Below, in pieces: positions 10,901-23,772 of a stretch of 56,562 nucleotides of DNA. Source of the DNA: Dissophora ornata (Eukaryota > Mortierellomycota > Mortierellomycetes > Mortierellales > Mortierellaceae). How positions within the stretch are numbered: position 1 is the first letter of the stretch; each line of letters begins with the position of its first letter. The stretch covers positions 6,276-62,837 of the forward strand of contig MU616660.1 of assembly GCA_025201705.1 (NCBI GenBank). Reading direction: 5' to 3'. Position numbers and translations under genes: made by a program. The notes beneath the pieces were generated by a model. The model saw only the letters and a program-made list of their open reading frames with translations, ran no database searches and was not told where the DNA came from.

Positions 10901-13146
10901 TCTCTGAGGAAGAAGTCGGTGGTGCAGTGGTATCTGGTGGGCCCAACAACAACAACGACAACAACAACAGCAGAGTCGTCCCAGGATCACTGTCCCTAGG
11001 ACATGCTGCTGGAACTAGATACGTTCGTTCTGGAAGTAATGTCTCTAATGGTTCTTCAGCTGCAACAATAAGCCCGACGACTCCTACAGGAATGAATCCT
11101 TACGGTACTTTACCAGGAAGGACGCCACGTCAGGCATCTCAGAGACCGAGTGTGACGGGATTGAGCAATGTGTATACGAAACCACAGCAACCGGACATGA
11201 CTGACGAAGACGATCGCCTCATGTTCGTTGCTAGCAGTGGTCTTGCTCAAGCTCTGGCTACTTTAGTTCCAGCACAGCCACCGGCTCTGTCAAAATTGCA
11301 GACAGCAACATCTACGCTCTCTCGGAATGGTAGCCGATCTTCGCCACCGGGCTCAGGGCTTCGTCGACCTGGGTTTACTTCGCAGGAGATAGATTTCCAA
11401 AAGATGGGCAATAGCGCGACGCCTTCACCCACCGATTACAATGACGAGTTGTATCGGTCTGAGAGGGACGATCAACAAACGCCTCGGAACTCGTATGGCC
11501 GTCAACAGGGATCGGCGGATCGCAACGTTCCTGAATGGCATGACGATGAGGAAGACCAGCAGCAGCAGCAGTCACGTCGATTTCAATCGCATCAGCCGCA
11601 ACAGCAAAAGACTGCTGGAGACGTGCCAACGCGTCGACCGTCTTCGGAGCAGCTGAAGGAGCAGCATAATATACAAAGATTGAGAGTTCAGCAGCAAGCT
11701 CGCGAGGAAGTGTACGGCCGCGGAAACGGAAGAGGTTACGAGGATGAGGAGGAGCTTGCGGACGAATTCCAGAACCGATACACTTCAGGCAACACCAACA
11801 ACAGGCAGTCAGTAATCCAGCAGCGCAATTCGACATTGTCGCCAACACGAGACTACTTTTCACCCGCGACAAGGTCTGGCGCAGGTCATTTGCGGTCTTC
11901 GCCACCCATGCCCATGCCTTCATCCTCCACGGCGGTATCCATGGGAGCTCAGTCGCGGTACTCGGAGCATTATCGGAGGCCGAGTAAGGATATTCATAGT
12001 CTGATGCCTGCTCCAAGGATCTCACCGCCGCTAGGTGCCATGTTAACAAACCCCAATAACAGGATGACAATGTCTTCTGCCTCGTCAAGCAATCTGACCG
12101 CTGGAATTGGTAGCGGGATTGCGCCAAGGAGGTCCATATCGAATTTGACAGGCTCAATTGTGCCATCAGCAGGACTGATGAGCTCGCGTCGTTCGTCCAA
12201 CAATTCGACTGGTAGTAATTCTTCCATGTACGGTTCTGCTGCTGGTATGTCACTCCACGGACGCTCAGCATCGTCAGGTTCTGCAGGTAATAGCAGCATT
12301 GGCACTAGTTCGAGAACAAGCATGTATTCAACAACTGGGCTTGGACCCCAAGCACCGACCGCGGTTGGAGCAGGTGGTGGACGCGGATTCTCAGTCTCCG
12401 ATGGGAATTTGGCTGGCACTGCAGCGCGGAGACCGCTCTCGACGATAGTTTCGCCCCCGAAGCGTGTCTCAGGAAGCTTTGGTCCCTCTGCTCCCGGTAT
12501 GGGACCGGGACCAGGCCCAGTGCCAGCTTTTTCGGGACCTGGTCTTCGCACTTCTGCATCTTCATCGTCGCTGACGTCCAACTCTGAGTATGCGCGCGTG
12601 TTTGCCCCCCCACGATCGAACGTGGCCAGCAACGGTAATCCATATGGCGGTAGCGGTCCCGGTGGTTACGGCGGCAATGCTTATGGCGCCAATAACAGTA
12701 GAGGCCAGTACATCAATAACGACACGGACATGTACGGCCTCAGACCGGAGGTGCCAACACGACAGTCTTCGCTCCAAGGAGTGGGCGCTCTGGCTGGAGG
12801 CCCTATGGGTCAAAGAAACAGTATTGCGGCACTCCGTAGTGGCAATGGTGGAATGATGTCGTCGCCTTCCATGGCTTCAATGTCATCGCCATTGCAGCTT
12901 CGAAGAGCGACTTCTGTGAATGTAGGTGGCGGTCTTTCTGGATCTGGTGGCGCTGGTATGGCTGGCGCCGGTTACAATCCTAATGGCGGATCGGTGAGCT
13001 TGGGTAGAAACAGCGGGCCGATGGCACAGAGGCAGCAGTATCAGTATCAGCAGCAGCAGCCGCAGCAGCAGCAGTACCAGTACCAGCCATCACAGCCGCA
13101 GCAGCCACATCAATACCAGCGAACGTCGATGTATACGCATCACTGA
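7989..13146 (+). CDS. Large, mostly disordered protein of unknown function
   Basis: I do not recognise this gene. The model is three exons: 7989-8631, 9475-10479 and 10649-13146, with introns of 843 and 169 nt. Both joins keep frame in phase 1 with GTAGGT/AG and GTAATG/AG sites, giving 1381 residues. The start has a strong context (CCAGCCATGGCG). The N-terminal 60 residues (TPDVVDLEAMNITEIFPEAS...) and the block FELKDYKEVAKATLPMLPAR look like the only segments that might be ordered or act as short binding motifs. The rest is rich in Ser, Asn, Gly, Pro and Gln with many Arg-Ser-type sites (RRGS, RRPS, RRSS, RRAT) that could be kinase targets. It ends in a Gln/Tyr-rich tail of QYQ and QQQ repeats. 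A cytoplasmic or nuclear scaffold, or a condensate-forming regulator, would fit, but that is inference. Two separate genes are possible, because the 843-nt intron is long. Confidence 0.65.
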
Positions 13147-13454
13147 GTATATTTCGGCATTAGCGGACTAAAGAAATTGCAAATAAAAGCATTTTGTGTG
13201 AAGGAAAAAGAAAAAGAAAAGCCGCGGAGACGCCTTTGATGCAGGCGTTTGATGGATACACAGCATAGAACAAAGAATGGGACGAACTTAGGGCAACGGC
13301 ACTCTACAAACAGAAATGGTTTTTATTTATTGCCACTATGCTTCATATATACACTTTTGAAAGGGGGGGGGGGGGGAGGGTTATGTAATGTGTTAGGTCC
13401 CAATCCATCGGCCATCAATGTCGGTTGGTTCCCGGTCGAGCTGTGTTGCTTATT
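13147..13454. other. Convergent 3' spacer with a G14 run
   Basis: The spacer between the stops of two converging genes contains a run of 14 G at 13363-13376. Nothing else is recognised. Confidence 0.5.
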
Positions 13455-15959
13455 TTACTGCTCGCGCCTAGCAGTCTCCAAGCGCTCGACCAAGACTGGG
13501 TACTTCTTGGTTCCGACATGGTCTACGTTCTCGACGCGGATCGTGTACTCGTGTTTCGCTCCGGGCAACTCTCTGACTTCGCACCAGTTGCGACGGTTCA
13601 ACAACTTCTTGTGCTCAAGCTCCTCGCCGGTGACGTCCTGGTTGAAGACCTCAGTCATCTGCTCAGACGTGAAGTCGTTCAAGGAGTAGGTCTTGGCAGA
13701 GCTGTGCAATGCTCCGATAACGGCGCCAGGTGGGGGACCGCTGTTAGAAAGAGAAGGAGAGAGAGAGAGAGAAAAGAAAGACGAAAAGTGTTAAGAGGGC
13801 TATAACGTCGACACTGGGAGGGGCATTGCCGAAAAAAAAAATAGTTGGGCGGTTTGCTTACTTGACGATGGCAGAGGAGATAATCTGGGTCATATGATAA
13901 GGGTCACGGAGAGGATCTGTGCTGTCCTTGCCGAACAAGCGACCGGCACCTCCAATGTGGACCTGGAGAGGACATTTGAATTGGGTGATTGGAGTTACCG
14001 AGATTAGAAATGGTAACAAAATTTAAAATTAAATAAAATGCGAGATTCCATGGAAGCAAACTTACATCGCCTCCGATAAAGGTCACACGGACGTCGCGGG
14101 AGACAGCAATGGCCTGCAAGAGCTCGACCAACTTCTTCTTTTCCTCAGTGTGGACATTGCACGCCCACGAGTCAACCTACGTTGAGAGGAAATAGCAAAA
14201 CAAAAACAAACGCGCATTGCGACAAGTCAGCATCGAGAATTCCGTGAATTCCTCCTCGGCATAAAAACAAATAGCAGGGCCTCCGGCAAGCAATGTGAGA
14301 GCCCACACGCAGCCATTGGTGTTTTGGCAACAACAACATTAACTTACCAAGTCATCTAACAGTTCGGGTCCGAACTGTCCCAACACGTTCTGGAAGGCCT
14401 TGGCCTTTCCAAAGATCTTGCCAAGGAGACCTCCTCTCGACAGTGTATCTCCCATGGTTTCCAATGTGTCCTCGAACAATGTCAAGGCGGGGTACACGAG
14501 AGGTGTGCCCAGCACAACAATCAAGTGTTTGGTCGTTGGCAGCAGTTGCTCACGAACCTGACGGTTCAACATCTCGTAGGTCTCGTTGGAGAGAATCGTC
14601 TCCTTGGAACGCTCGGAGCGAGTGTCGGGCAGGAGGACGAGGGTGCGCTTTCCGAAATGCGTAACGTTGTTCCAGCCCTTGCCCGAGGCAGAGGTCGAGA
14701 GACCGGCCTTAGCGGTGGTGTTGAAGGTGGCGTGCTGCTGGAACAGGATGTAGAACTTGGCGGCGGCAGCTCCAATGCCTGATCCATCGGAAAGGAAACA
14801 AGCCAATAAAATAAAATAGAATGCCGACACCAGGGATTAGTATGTTCAAGCGTCGCAACAAAAAGGGGCGCAACATAAAAAAAAGGTGGGCTCGGTAAAA
14901 ATAAAAAAAAACGGCTGATGGAATCAGCACCAGGGACGGAAGCTAATGGAAAAACGAGATGAAAGAGATTCCTCAGGTTGAAACAATCAAAGTAATGAGG
15001 GCCCTGGCCACACTAGACTTACCCTGCATGACATGGCACAGCTGGTAGTTGGCGGGGTACGAGCCATAGCCGTCAAGAATATCGTGGTCGTCCCACGCGT
15101 TGACCGAGGGGATCAGCGACAGGGCCTTGGAGTAAGTGCCAGTGTTGAAGTGCTGGATATAGTGCTCAAAGTAGAACTTCTCGACCGCTTGCTTCTTGTC
15201 GGCCGTGAACTCGGTCGCGACTCTCTCCTCTTCGTCCTTGGATAACCATTCTACCATCTCAGGCGTCGCCAAAACGTCATCATTGTAGATCTGGTCACCT
15301 CCTCCAACCATCGTGTGGAACGGCTTTTGGTCGTGGGCCGCCAGGAGATCGTCCCAGAGTGGGTTCGCTCCATGGAAGTTTGTCTCGGGATCCTCGACAT
15401 CGGACGTGAATCCATTGCAGGAGTAGAAAGCCCAGTTGAAGCCTTCGTCCAAGGCAGGGACGAAAAAGTTCCACTTCTGAGGGGCCTGGACACGACGACC
15501 GTGCTCAGTTTCGAACCAGTACTCGATGTTCTTCTCGCGATGGGTCAACAGGGTCAACTGGATATCATATCTATAGAAGTGGTTGCCCTCCCAGGAATCG
15601 ACAATACGAGGGGAAGAGTAGCCGAGCTGGGACTTGGTTGGGTCATGGATGACGAGGCGAGGGGGGTCCCGGCGCTCAGTTACTATCAAGGCGGAGCCTT
15701 TCCAGCGACGCTGGTCGACCAAGATGTCCTGGTAGCGGAGGATAGGGCCCATCTTGAACTGAGGTGAGGGCTTGATGGACTCGTACTCTTGACGCGCAGC
15801 CTCGATGGCAGCATCCTCGACTTCCTCGTCGTCATCGAGCAAGGAGTTGTGACCGTTCTGGACGTTGAGATTCTGGGTATGCTGCTCGTGGTCCTCGCCG
15901 TGGATGATATCCGAGACGCGGTGACCGATGTCAGACACAAAGTTAGTGATAGATTCCAT
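13455..15959 (-). CDS. PhoD-like metallophosphatase domain protein
   Basis: Five exons in phase: 15023-15959, 14348-14778, 14066-14176, 13862-13962 and 13455-13740, giving 621 residues. Metal-site motifs of the PhoD-like phosphatase superfamily are visible. These are VGGGDQIYND, NAWDDHDILDGYGSYP (a DDHD signature) and VTFIGGD/VHIGGAGRLFG, where the GDVH motif is split exactly by an intron. The N-terminus MESITNFVSDIGHRVSDII has no signal peptide, so an intracellular protein is likely. The family of long fungal PhoD-like proteins includes homologues of Schizosaccharomyces and Aspergillus proteins of poorly defined substrate. Hydrolysis of a phosphate ester or phosphodiester is expected from the fold. 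The gene converges with the large disordered-protein gene on its left. Confidence 0.88.
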
Positions 15960-18667
15960 ATCTGCTGGAAGGGAGGATGGGGGTGGAGCGGGTAGTATTG
16001 GTGAGGAAGTAGAGGAGATAAAAGAAAAGAAAAAAGAAGAGGAGGAGGACGAATTCCCGGTTTAAAAGGTTTAAAATAAAAAAAATACAAAATGTGAGAG
16101 CAGCAAAGTTGGCCGGTCCGGGGGCTGTTGCGGTTGCTGCAAGTAGGCAAAGTAGCAGGCGCTGAACCTTTTCAGTCGGATGTTTGGAGTGCCGTTTTCT
16201 CAGGTTTCTCACGCGGTCAACAGTTGTCATACCCTTCATGCTCTACGTGGGTAAACCAAAAAAAATATATCTGGCCTGGATCTGTCTAGTCTAGATTGGA
16301 TGATAAAAAATAAGTGCTGTCACCAGTTGCCCCATCTAGACCAATGTGATTGCCATCCTCGGACACTCGGACTCTCCCGAGGTTTGCCTCCGTTGACTGT
16401 ATTTATCTCCCTCGGCCATGTCCCGTCCTTTATTTTTCGAAACACAAAAGAGAGGTCCGGCCGCAAGCACGCCCCAAACCAAAATAGCTTGCATGATTCT
16501 TTGAAGGAAATTAAGACGCGCACAAATGAGATAATGACAACAGGGGGAAAGCAGAATCTACAGCATGGCAAACACCCTTCTGCCCCATTGCTCGTGGCAA
16601 GCAAAGTCCTCACGTATCTATCTGTACGGCCAAGATCATCGATGTCCGAGATGAAAAGAAAACGGCTGTTCCACTTTAGCCAAAGGCGGCTAGCTATTTT
16701 TTTTAACCATAGCAAACAAAGTACGGTGCGTCTAGAGCAGATTGCAATGAAATCGCCCCGAGGAACTACTCATTCAGCTGCTTTGTGTTCACATCTCCCG
16801 TAAGCAGTAAGCGACTGTATAGTCCTACCAGAGACAAGCATTATTTTGCCTAGCGGATCTCTTTAGACGGAGTCTCTCTGCCAACTTGTGGCAGGGAAGA
16901 CAGGGGCGCTTTGTGAGCTCCTTTCCTTTCCGACATGGGACAGATCTCGTATGGAGGGGTCGCCAGGAACGAGATTCGTAGGCTCGTATACAATCTACCG
17001 GTTTCAGTAAGCACATTCTGATTGGCCGCTCCTATGCATTCGTTGTCATATTTAATTTCTGCGCACATGCAGACCGTGGGCATCAGGCCAATTGTCTGAA
17101 AGAGCATCGTGCCTGTGTCTCCTCTGCAACATGTCCTGCAGAGGAGAAAGAGAGATAAAAAGGGGGGGGGGTTTACATTTCAAAGGGCCAAGGACAGCTT
17201 GTACCGGTGCCTCAATGAACAGCATCAACAGCAACGCGTTGCTTTCATTCTATCGACAAAGGAACATGGATCGATGTAGTTGCAATCATATGATCTCATG
17301 TACTGAAATGTAATGCATGCGTATGAGCCATGCATCTTTCATTTCCTAGTTCAAATCCGGCCAGGCTTCCTGGATAGTTTCTCCCGCGCAAAGAAGATGA
17401 CGGCTGTACAGCACAGCAAAAAGAGCAAGGTTTCCGGCGCACCGATGCGTGTGCTGAGGCACCTCCATGATCATCGATCCAAACATTGTTGTATCACTTT
17501 TATGCAGACTATGACGCTCGTGTGTCTCCGTCTTTCCCCATGGTCCTGTCTCCTGGATTCATCAACCAGAACAATTGCCATAGGATCCGATCCTGTCCTG
17601 AGTAAAGAAGGCGCAAGAGAACAAAATAAGGCAGAGGAGCGGCGAAGAGAGCAAAAGAGAGAATAGGCCGGGGAGGTGCATTCATATTCCACTGTTGTCT
17701 GATCACAGGTCCCTTTTTGGATGCGCCACAACATGTCATAGTCGCCGAGGAGTACATGAGTAAGATATTCCTTCGATGGACAAGGATTGTTTACGGTTCC
17801 TTCCATTCCAGTACGGTGCAGACTATGCGAAGATCGATCAGCGGTGTCCCTTTCATGTAAACAACAAACAAAGCAATGCCTTCGTTTTCTAAAGAGACGG
17901 CATTTCCTACAACGTGTTCAAGGATGAATGAGGATCAATCCTTGGATTCCAATGCCAGCCTGGCAACATCAGCGAGCCAGGCAGCCAGGCAGGCATCCAG
18001 GCAGGCACCGGTCACCACAGTCAAGGCGCAGATGCACGAGCATGTTGACAGAGGCGGTCTTTTCATGCACACGCACACGTATTTGCACACGCAGGTAAAC
18101 AATATAAAGAGAGGCAAGGAACGGCGATGGGAGAGGCCAAGCAAGGTCCTTTTTTTCCGTCCCCACAGTCTGTGAAGTCCATTTTTTGTCATTTGTGTGA
18201 TATCCGTGCCCTGACTCGTACACCTCTGCACTGTCGCACAGTCAGAGCCGTCCCTGCTATCGCATCCCCCCACTCACACAAACCACATCCTGACATTGTG
18301 TTTCCATTGATACGCCTCTCCCTCCCTCTCCCCCGCTGACACTTTCCCACAAGCCCCACAACGCCTTTTTCCCTCTCTCCCTCCTCGCCCGCGTTTCTTT
18401 CTTCTTTCGCCATCCTTCTCCCTCCTCCCATCAATCCCCCTTCCTCTCCCTCCCTCTCGCCGAGCCATTGCTGTTGTAGCCATCCGTCCCAGGGGGTGTA
18501 ACCAATCAACTCCCTCGCATCCTCCTTTCGTCTGTGCAATTAGTCATCTCCCTGTTGCTACTCTCCCCATTCTTTCATTCTTTCGCTTCTTTTTCTTTGT
18601 GCTTTCTCCTCTTCACCCTCTTCACTTCCCGTCTACTCATTCCTCCCTCCCTCTCCACTCCTTCAAG
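15960..18667. other. Long divergent intergenic region
   Basis: About 2.7 kb separate the divergent PhoD-like and Whi3-like genes. The right end, about 18300-18667, is strongly C/T-rich and looks like the Whi3-like leader. The middle holds a short perfect hairpin (listed separately) and a CAGGCAGG-type simple repeat near 17985-18010. I found no convincing coding region or tRNA. Confidence 0.45.
17119..17146. repeat. Short perfect inverted repeat
   Basis: CTCCTCTGCA at 17119-17128 pairs perfectly with TGCAGAGGAG at 17137-17146 across an 8-base loop. It lies in the long intergenic region far from either start codon. Function is unknown. Confidence 0.6.
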
Positions 18668-21006
18668 ATGGCCCTCCACTCCGTCTCAACAATCTCTTCC
18701 GCCTCTGCATCTTCCTCCTCCTCACCTTCGCCATCACCCACCACCACATCCTCGCCCACTTTGCTTTCCTCGCCACCTTCTACCGCAGCCGCCACCCCTG
18801 CCTCCCACTGTTCTCCAACCGCAAAGGACCTTGCTGCCGCCACCGGTGCTAGCAAGAACAGCAGCACCTACAGCCACAGCATCTTTGAGGACCAGGATCC
18901 TTCCTCCGCCAGGGGCATCAATATCCTCAATGGTCACCACCACAGCGCCACCAACGGTCAGTCCATCACCGACGGTATCTCTGACCCCTTTGGCCTGTCC
19001 GACTATTTTAGCTCCAGCATTCCCAAGGCTGGTCTAACCAACAACAGCGACAACTTCGGCTCCAACATCAACAGCAGCTCTATTCGCAACAACAGCATTC
19101 ACATTGGAAGTCTCAGCAACGGCCTCAGTGGGCTCAGTCTCGCAGCGCAGGGAATCAACAGCTACAGCAATGGAAGCCTAAACAACCAGAGCAAGTCGTC
19201 CTTAAGCTCTGGTCTCTATGGCTACAGCAGCAGCAACAACAACAGCAACGCTAACCTGACCTTCGGCACCACCAACATCAATGGCAGCAACCAGGCAGAG
19301 GAAATCTCGACCATCTTTGTCGTGGGTTTCCCTGATGACATGCAGGAGCGAGAGTTCCAGAACATGTTTGTCTTCACCCCAGGCTTTGAGGCTGCAACAC
19401 TCAAGATCCCCCACAAGGACCAGCAGGAGGACGACGCCTTGACCCTTGGAGTCAACGGAATCAACCCCCGCAAGCAGATTGTAAGTCTACAGAACGAATC
19501 ATCCCCTCTTCCTTTGCCTTCTTGCCTTCCTCCTGGCCCCATTATTTTTGTTGGGAGGGTGCAGGAATGGGCCTAACCTAGTTTACCCACTGCAAAACTT
19601 TGATGAAACGACCACTGACCCAGACTATTTGTCATGTTGCCTCATTTCTCCCACAGATTGGGTTTGCAAAGTTTCGCTCTCATCAGGAGGCGTTGCAGGC
19701 CATCAGCGTGCTCAGTGGACGCAGGGTCGACGCGGAGAAGGGCTCTCTTCTCAAGGCCGAGATGGCAAAGAAGAATCTCCACACCCGCCGGGGACTCTCC
19801 AACGAGCTTGTGGCCACCCCTGTACCCGGTATGACATCAGCGGCGATCCCGCCCGCCCCTATTGGCTCGGCCTCCATCCACCCGGTCAACATTAACGGAA
19901 AGAAGACTCCACATCCTCTCCAGCACCGCAACAGCCTGGCAGGATCAGCTGCCTATGATGCATTTCACTCCGTGCCCTGCAGCCCTGCCCTGCCTAGCGA
20001 CCTCCTGTCGCCCAACGACTATGCCAGCAGCTACGACTTTTACGCTGATGTCTATGCTCCAAACAACCTCACCAACCTCAGCTTTGCTGAGTCCTTTGGA
20101 GGTCGCCACCAGCAGGCCATCCTGCAACTGCAGCAGCAGCAGCAACAACAACAACAGCAGCAGCAACAACAGAGCCAGCAGCAGCAGTCCGAGCTCTCGT
20201 CTTCATTCCTGGGTCGTCAAAGTGCATTTGACTTGAACAGAGTCGACCCCCTGTCGATGGGTAGCTTCAGCAACAACATTGGAGGCTTAGCTGGCTCCAT
20301 TTCTGGATCCTTCTCCAACTCGATCTCGAGCTCCTTCTCTAGCCGCCACGTCGGATTTTCTGGATCACAGCGTTTCAACAAGAGCTTCTTGGACATGGAC
20401 CCAGACGCGCCAAGCTCGACTATGGGCTACTTGTCAAAGTCAATTCCTGCACACACAGAGCGTGGATTCAACAGCGCCTTGTTCAACAATGACGACATGT
20501 CCAACAACCGATTCCAGGGCCTGCCCATCAATACTGCCGCTGCTGCTGCGCTAGCAGCCCCCGGCTTGGCCTCGCCCAATGTTGCCTCGCCTGGATTCCG
20601 TACGCCTGTCAACCCTGGCGATCAGAACCCTCCCTGCAACACACTCTATGTTGGGAACCTGCCAATGAACACTTCGGAGGAGGAGCTTCGCACTTTGTTC
20701 TCGCGCTGCGTAGGATACCGTCGCATGAGCTTCCGCACTAAGGCCAATGGGCCGATGTGCTTTGTCGAGTTCGAGAACGTCGAGTGCGCGACCCAGGCGT
20801 TGAACGATCTCTATGGCAACCCACTGAGCAACTCTGTCAAGGGCGGCATCCGTCTCAGCTTCTCGAAGAACCCTCTTGGTGTTCGTAACTCACAGCCTAG
20901 CAGCCTTGCCAACCAGCTGCATAACATGAATGGCATGAACAACGGCACTGCGTCTTATTTGGACCGCAGGGACAGCATGAGTGCCATGTTTGACCAGCAC
21001 TACTAA
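18668..21006 (+). CDS. Whi3/Scw1-type RRM RNA-binding protein
   Basis: Two exons, 18668-19480 and 19657-21006, joined in phase 0 across a 176-nt intron (ATT|GTAAGT ... CACAG|ATTGGG), giving 720 residues. An N-terminal Ser/Pro/Thr-rich tail is followed by a first RRM-like domain. That domain has [20 protein letters not shown] before the intron and [16 protein letters not shown] after it. A Gln tract sits at about residues 430-445. The C-terminal RRM reads [20 protein letters not shown] ... [18 protein letters not shown] ... [15 protein letters not shown], which is the hallmark of the Whi3 (yeast, Ashbya) and Scw1 (fission yeast) family. Those proteins bind mRNAs such as G1 cyclin or cell-wall transcripts and, in Whi3, phase-separate through the poly-Q tract. 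The same type of role is expected here. Confidence 0.9.
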
Positions 21007-21673
21007 GATCCCGGCTCATCATTGTAACTATCCCTTCTTGCATTCTGCTCTGCATCTACTATTTTCTCACCCTCTTATGAGGACATGGCTATCGATGCTC
21101 TCTGGGTCCTTTACCTTCTCGATTTTTGCGTATCTCTTATGATCCTCCATATATCCCCAGCTTGATGCTCGTGCGTTGTTTTGACCTCGAAACGAACAAG
21201 CGTAAATCCCATTTTTTTGCATACAAGAACCAAGAACCAAAAAACAAAAAAAAAAAATTCATGTTCTCTCCGCGGCATAACCATAGCATTCATAGCATTT
21301 ATTATTATTATTTTTATCCTTTCAATATATCATCCATAATGTCCTCCTTGTGTCCGTATTAATTGGTGAGAAGAGAAGTGTTGAATAACAAAGGCGTACT
21401 TTTAACGTGATTGATCGTCGGAGAAATCTACTTTTGGGACACGTGCAAGTACCGACGATCCATCAAAGACGATTTAATTTCCCGGGGAAAATTCATTTCA
21501 GAGGCTTCACTACGTTGGTCTCAATTCCGTCGCGTTTAAACAAATTGTTTTCCATATCGCCAGGCCCAGAAAATTCTTCCTCTCTTCCCACCCCGTGCTT
21601 TCGGATAACCGTCCTTCCAATCCTCTGCTGCCTATATCTCTTCACAAAGAGGGTATAAACATAACACGCAGAA
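21007..21673. other. Intergenic region
   Basis: About 0.67 kb of 3' flank of the Whi3-like gene and promoter of the next plus-strand gene. Apart from A/T-rich tracts nothing is recognised. Confidence 0.4.
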
Positions 21674-22054
21674 ATGATCGTCCCTACTTTCCTGGTCGTT
21701 ATCACGACGGCTCTTTACATCCCCATCGCAACTGCGGCGACTCAAGCCCAAGTCAAGAGAACCTATGGTCCTTCAAGTTCGAGCAGTAATGGTCATGGCG
21801 GCCGCGGCCACGTATCGGGGTGGCCGGAATCGCTGGATATCGTGATTGACAAGCTCGAGCTGGGCGGACTCACGATCCCGTCGGTCCAGAGCACTGTCAT
21901 GAACACCAAGATTGGCGCCAAAAACTTTGGAAATGTCGCAGAGAGTACGAGTGGTGCAAGTGTCAGCCGCGGCCACGGCTATGACGGTGGCGACAGTGTT
22001 GGTGAGCAGGTTGTGGATTATGGGGCCGGAGGCATTTCGTCCGCAAGACAATAA
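21674..22054 (+). CDS. Small secreted glycine/serine-rich protein
   Basis: Intronless 126-residue protein. The first 21 residues, MIVPTFLVVITTALYIPIAT followed by A, form a signal peptide. The mature part starts with a possible dibasic site (VKRTYG), then a Ser/Gly/His stretch. An ordered-looking segment follows, SLDIVIDKLELGGLTIPSV then QSTVMNTKIGAKNFGNVAES, before a Gly-rich end. No cysteines remain after the signal. I do not recognise a family. A cell-surface or secreted role is the only safe inference. The stop is about 170 bases from the MIS12 stop on the other strand. Confidence 0.65.
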   Translation: MIVPTFLVVITTALYIPIATAATQAQVKRTYGPSSSSSNGHGGRGHVSGWPESLDIVIDKLELGGLTIPSVQSTVMNTKIGAKNFGNVAESTSGASVSRGHGYDGGDSVGEQVVDYGAGGISSARQ

Positions 22055-22225
22055 GTGTGTCGCATTTTCCCCGCCCCTCGCGTTGCTAACACTTTTGCGT
22101 CAACTGTCAATCTGAATAAAGCAACAGGAGGTATTCTTCGTGTTCTTGTTTTATGTTTTGCGTTTCCGTTATTTTTTATTTTATTTTTTCTGGTATCCTA
22201 TCTGAAATACAATCGCAGTTTTTCC

Positions 22226-23772
22226 TCAAGGCGTCGGAGGTGCATTTGCAACGTACCCTCCATCTGACGCTAGGAACTCTTCAATCTGGCGCCGCACCAC
22301 CGACCGGATGTAGATCGCTCTCTGGTCCAGCTCCATGCTCACCAGTGTCTCGTGTAACGCCAGCGGTACCGAGTCTGGTTGTGCAGATACGCCATTTGTT
22401 GTTATTGTTGCTACCGATGCAGATGCTGTCGCTGTCACCACAGGTCTAGAAGTGTTCTGTTGGAGTTTTTCATGTAGCGATTCGAAGCGTCGGTGGAGGG
22501 TTTCAATGTTGTCGCGGACAAAGATCAAAGTCTGCGGCACCGGTACGACTACCAAAGAAGAAGGCGGGTCAGGATGTACGTGAGTTTGGGTATGAGATTC
22601 AGAGAGGCTGGATCAAAAAACTCAGAAGTAATTTTTTTTGTTCCTGTTGTTTTTCTACTTACCATCACCATACTCTTGCACGGCATCCTTCAAAAACCGG
22701 ATCTGTTCACGACACTTTTCCAGCTGCCGCCTTCGGTTCTCTTGGATCGCGAGCTCCTTTCTCAGTTTATAATTCAGTGCCTTTGTCTAAACAAAAAAGT
22801 ACAATATCAAACCCATCAGTTGACTGTAAATCACAAGAGGATCTGACTCATCCCTAACGTTGAATCCTCTGCCTTCCTTGAGGCAAAGCCATCTACTTAC
22901 AGCAATGAGCTGCCGCCTCAGATAATCGAGCTCCTCATCCAGTTTCTGCTCCCTTTCAACACCAATCTCAAAATCTAGTGCTTCGTAATGTGGCAGGACG
23001 ATATCAACATCTTCGGGTACGCCAAACAAGTTCTTAAGTGCATACAATTCGAACCGGTCAAAGTTCTTGTCCACCGAAGATTCCAATAACGTCTCGAACT
23101 TGTGCATGCACTGCAAATGTCAAATCGTTTATAGAAAGATATCAGTCTGTAATCCTTTAGTATCGCATTTTTTTTCTTTGGCTCTTCAAATGGTATAAGG
23201 TTGCCTCTGCTAGGTCCACGGTCGTCGTCGCATCCATTCCTGTCATATGTAAGCTACCTTACCTTGGCGCTTTCGTCGTTAGTATTGATATTCGAGTTCG
23301 GAAGGGCATTGCTCGCCGCCAATTCTTCCATCTGACCCTCAACATACTCCTGTAGCGCCATGGAGGCCTGGTAAATCATGTTATTCACAGAGTTGATCAC
23401 GTCGTCCACAAAAGATAGAGGCGAGAATCCGAAATGCTCCGTCAACAGCTGTTGTTGATGAATTTGACGCGCCTTGATCCATGCCTCCTCTTGTTGTTGG
23501 TCTCGTTCTAACGACGGTCCCAATCCTGCTCCGGCTCCCCCCGTCCTTGTAGTCGATATGGCTGTTGCTAATGTAGATGTTTTCGTTGATAGTCCTGGTA
23601 GTCCTGGAGCCCTCTTTGCGGTGCCGGCGTTTGGGTATGATTGTTTAGAGGAGGCACCGTTCTGGTGGACAGGGTTGGCAGTCCGGGATGAGCCCCCTCC
23701 TGCGCCTCCTGGACGTGCTGATGGGATCGGGGCGCGACTCTGTCCTAGCTGCTTTGCCCAATAATGCGACAT
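22226..23772 (-). CDS. MIS12: Kinetochore protein Mis12/Mtw1 homologue
   Basis: Four exons fit in phase: 23263-23772, 22901-23110, 22663-22786 and 22226-22548, giving 388 residues. The diagnostic Mis12 segment is EHFGFSPLSFVDDVINSVNN, followed by MIYQASMALQEYVEGQ. Downstream helices (CMHKFETLLESSVDKNFDRF; EREQKLDEELDYLRRQLIA; ALNYKLRKELAIQENRRRQL) match the coiled-coil rod of the Mis12 complex. A Pro/Ser/Gly-rich N-terminal extension of about 100 residues makes it longer than yeast Mtw1 (289 residues). Known role: the Mis12 complex links centromeric CENP-C/CENP-T to the Ndc80 complex. The acceptor of the last intron (CTTTGGTAG|TC) was chosen because it alone keeps phase 1. Confidence 0.87.

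Noticed and set aside
17340..17370. tRNA-like B box (AGTTCAAATCC)
   Set aside because: The flanking bases cannot form a T-stem and no acceptor or anticodon arm is visible.
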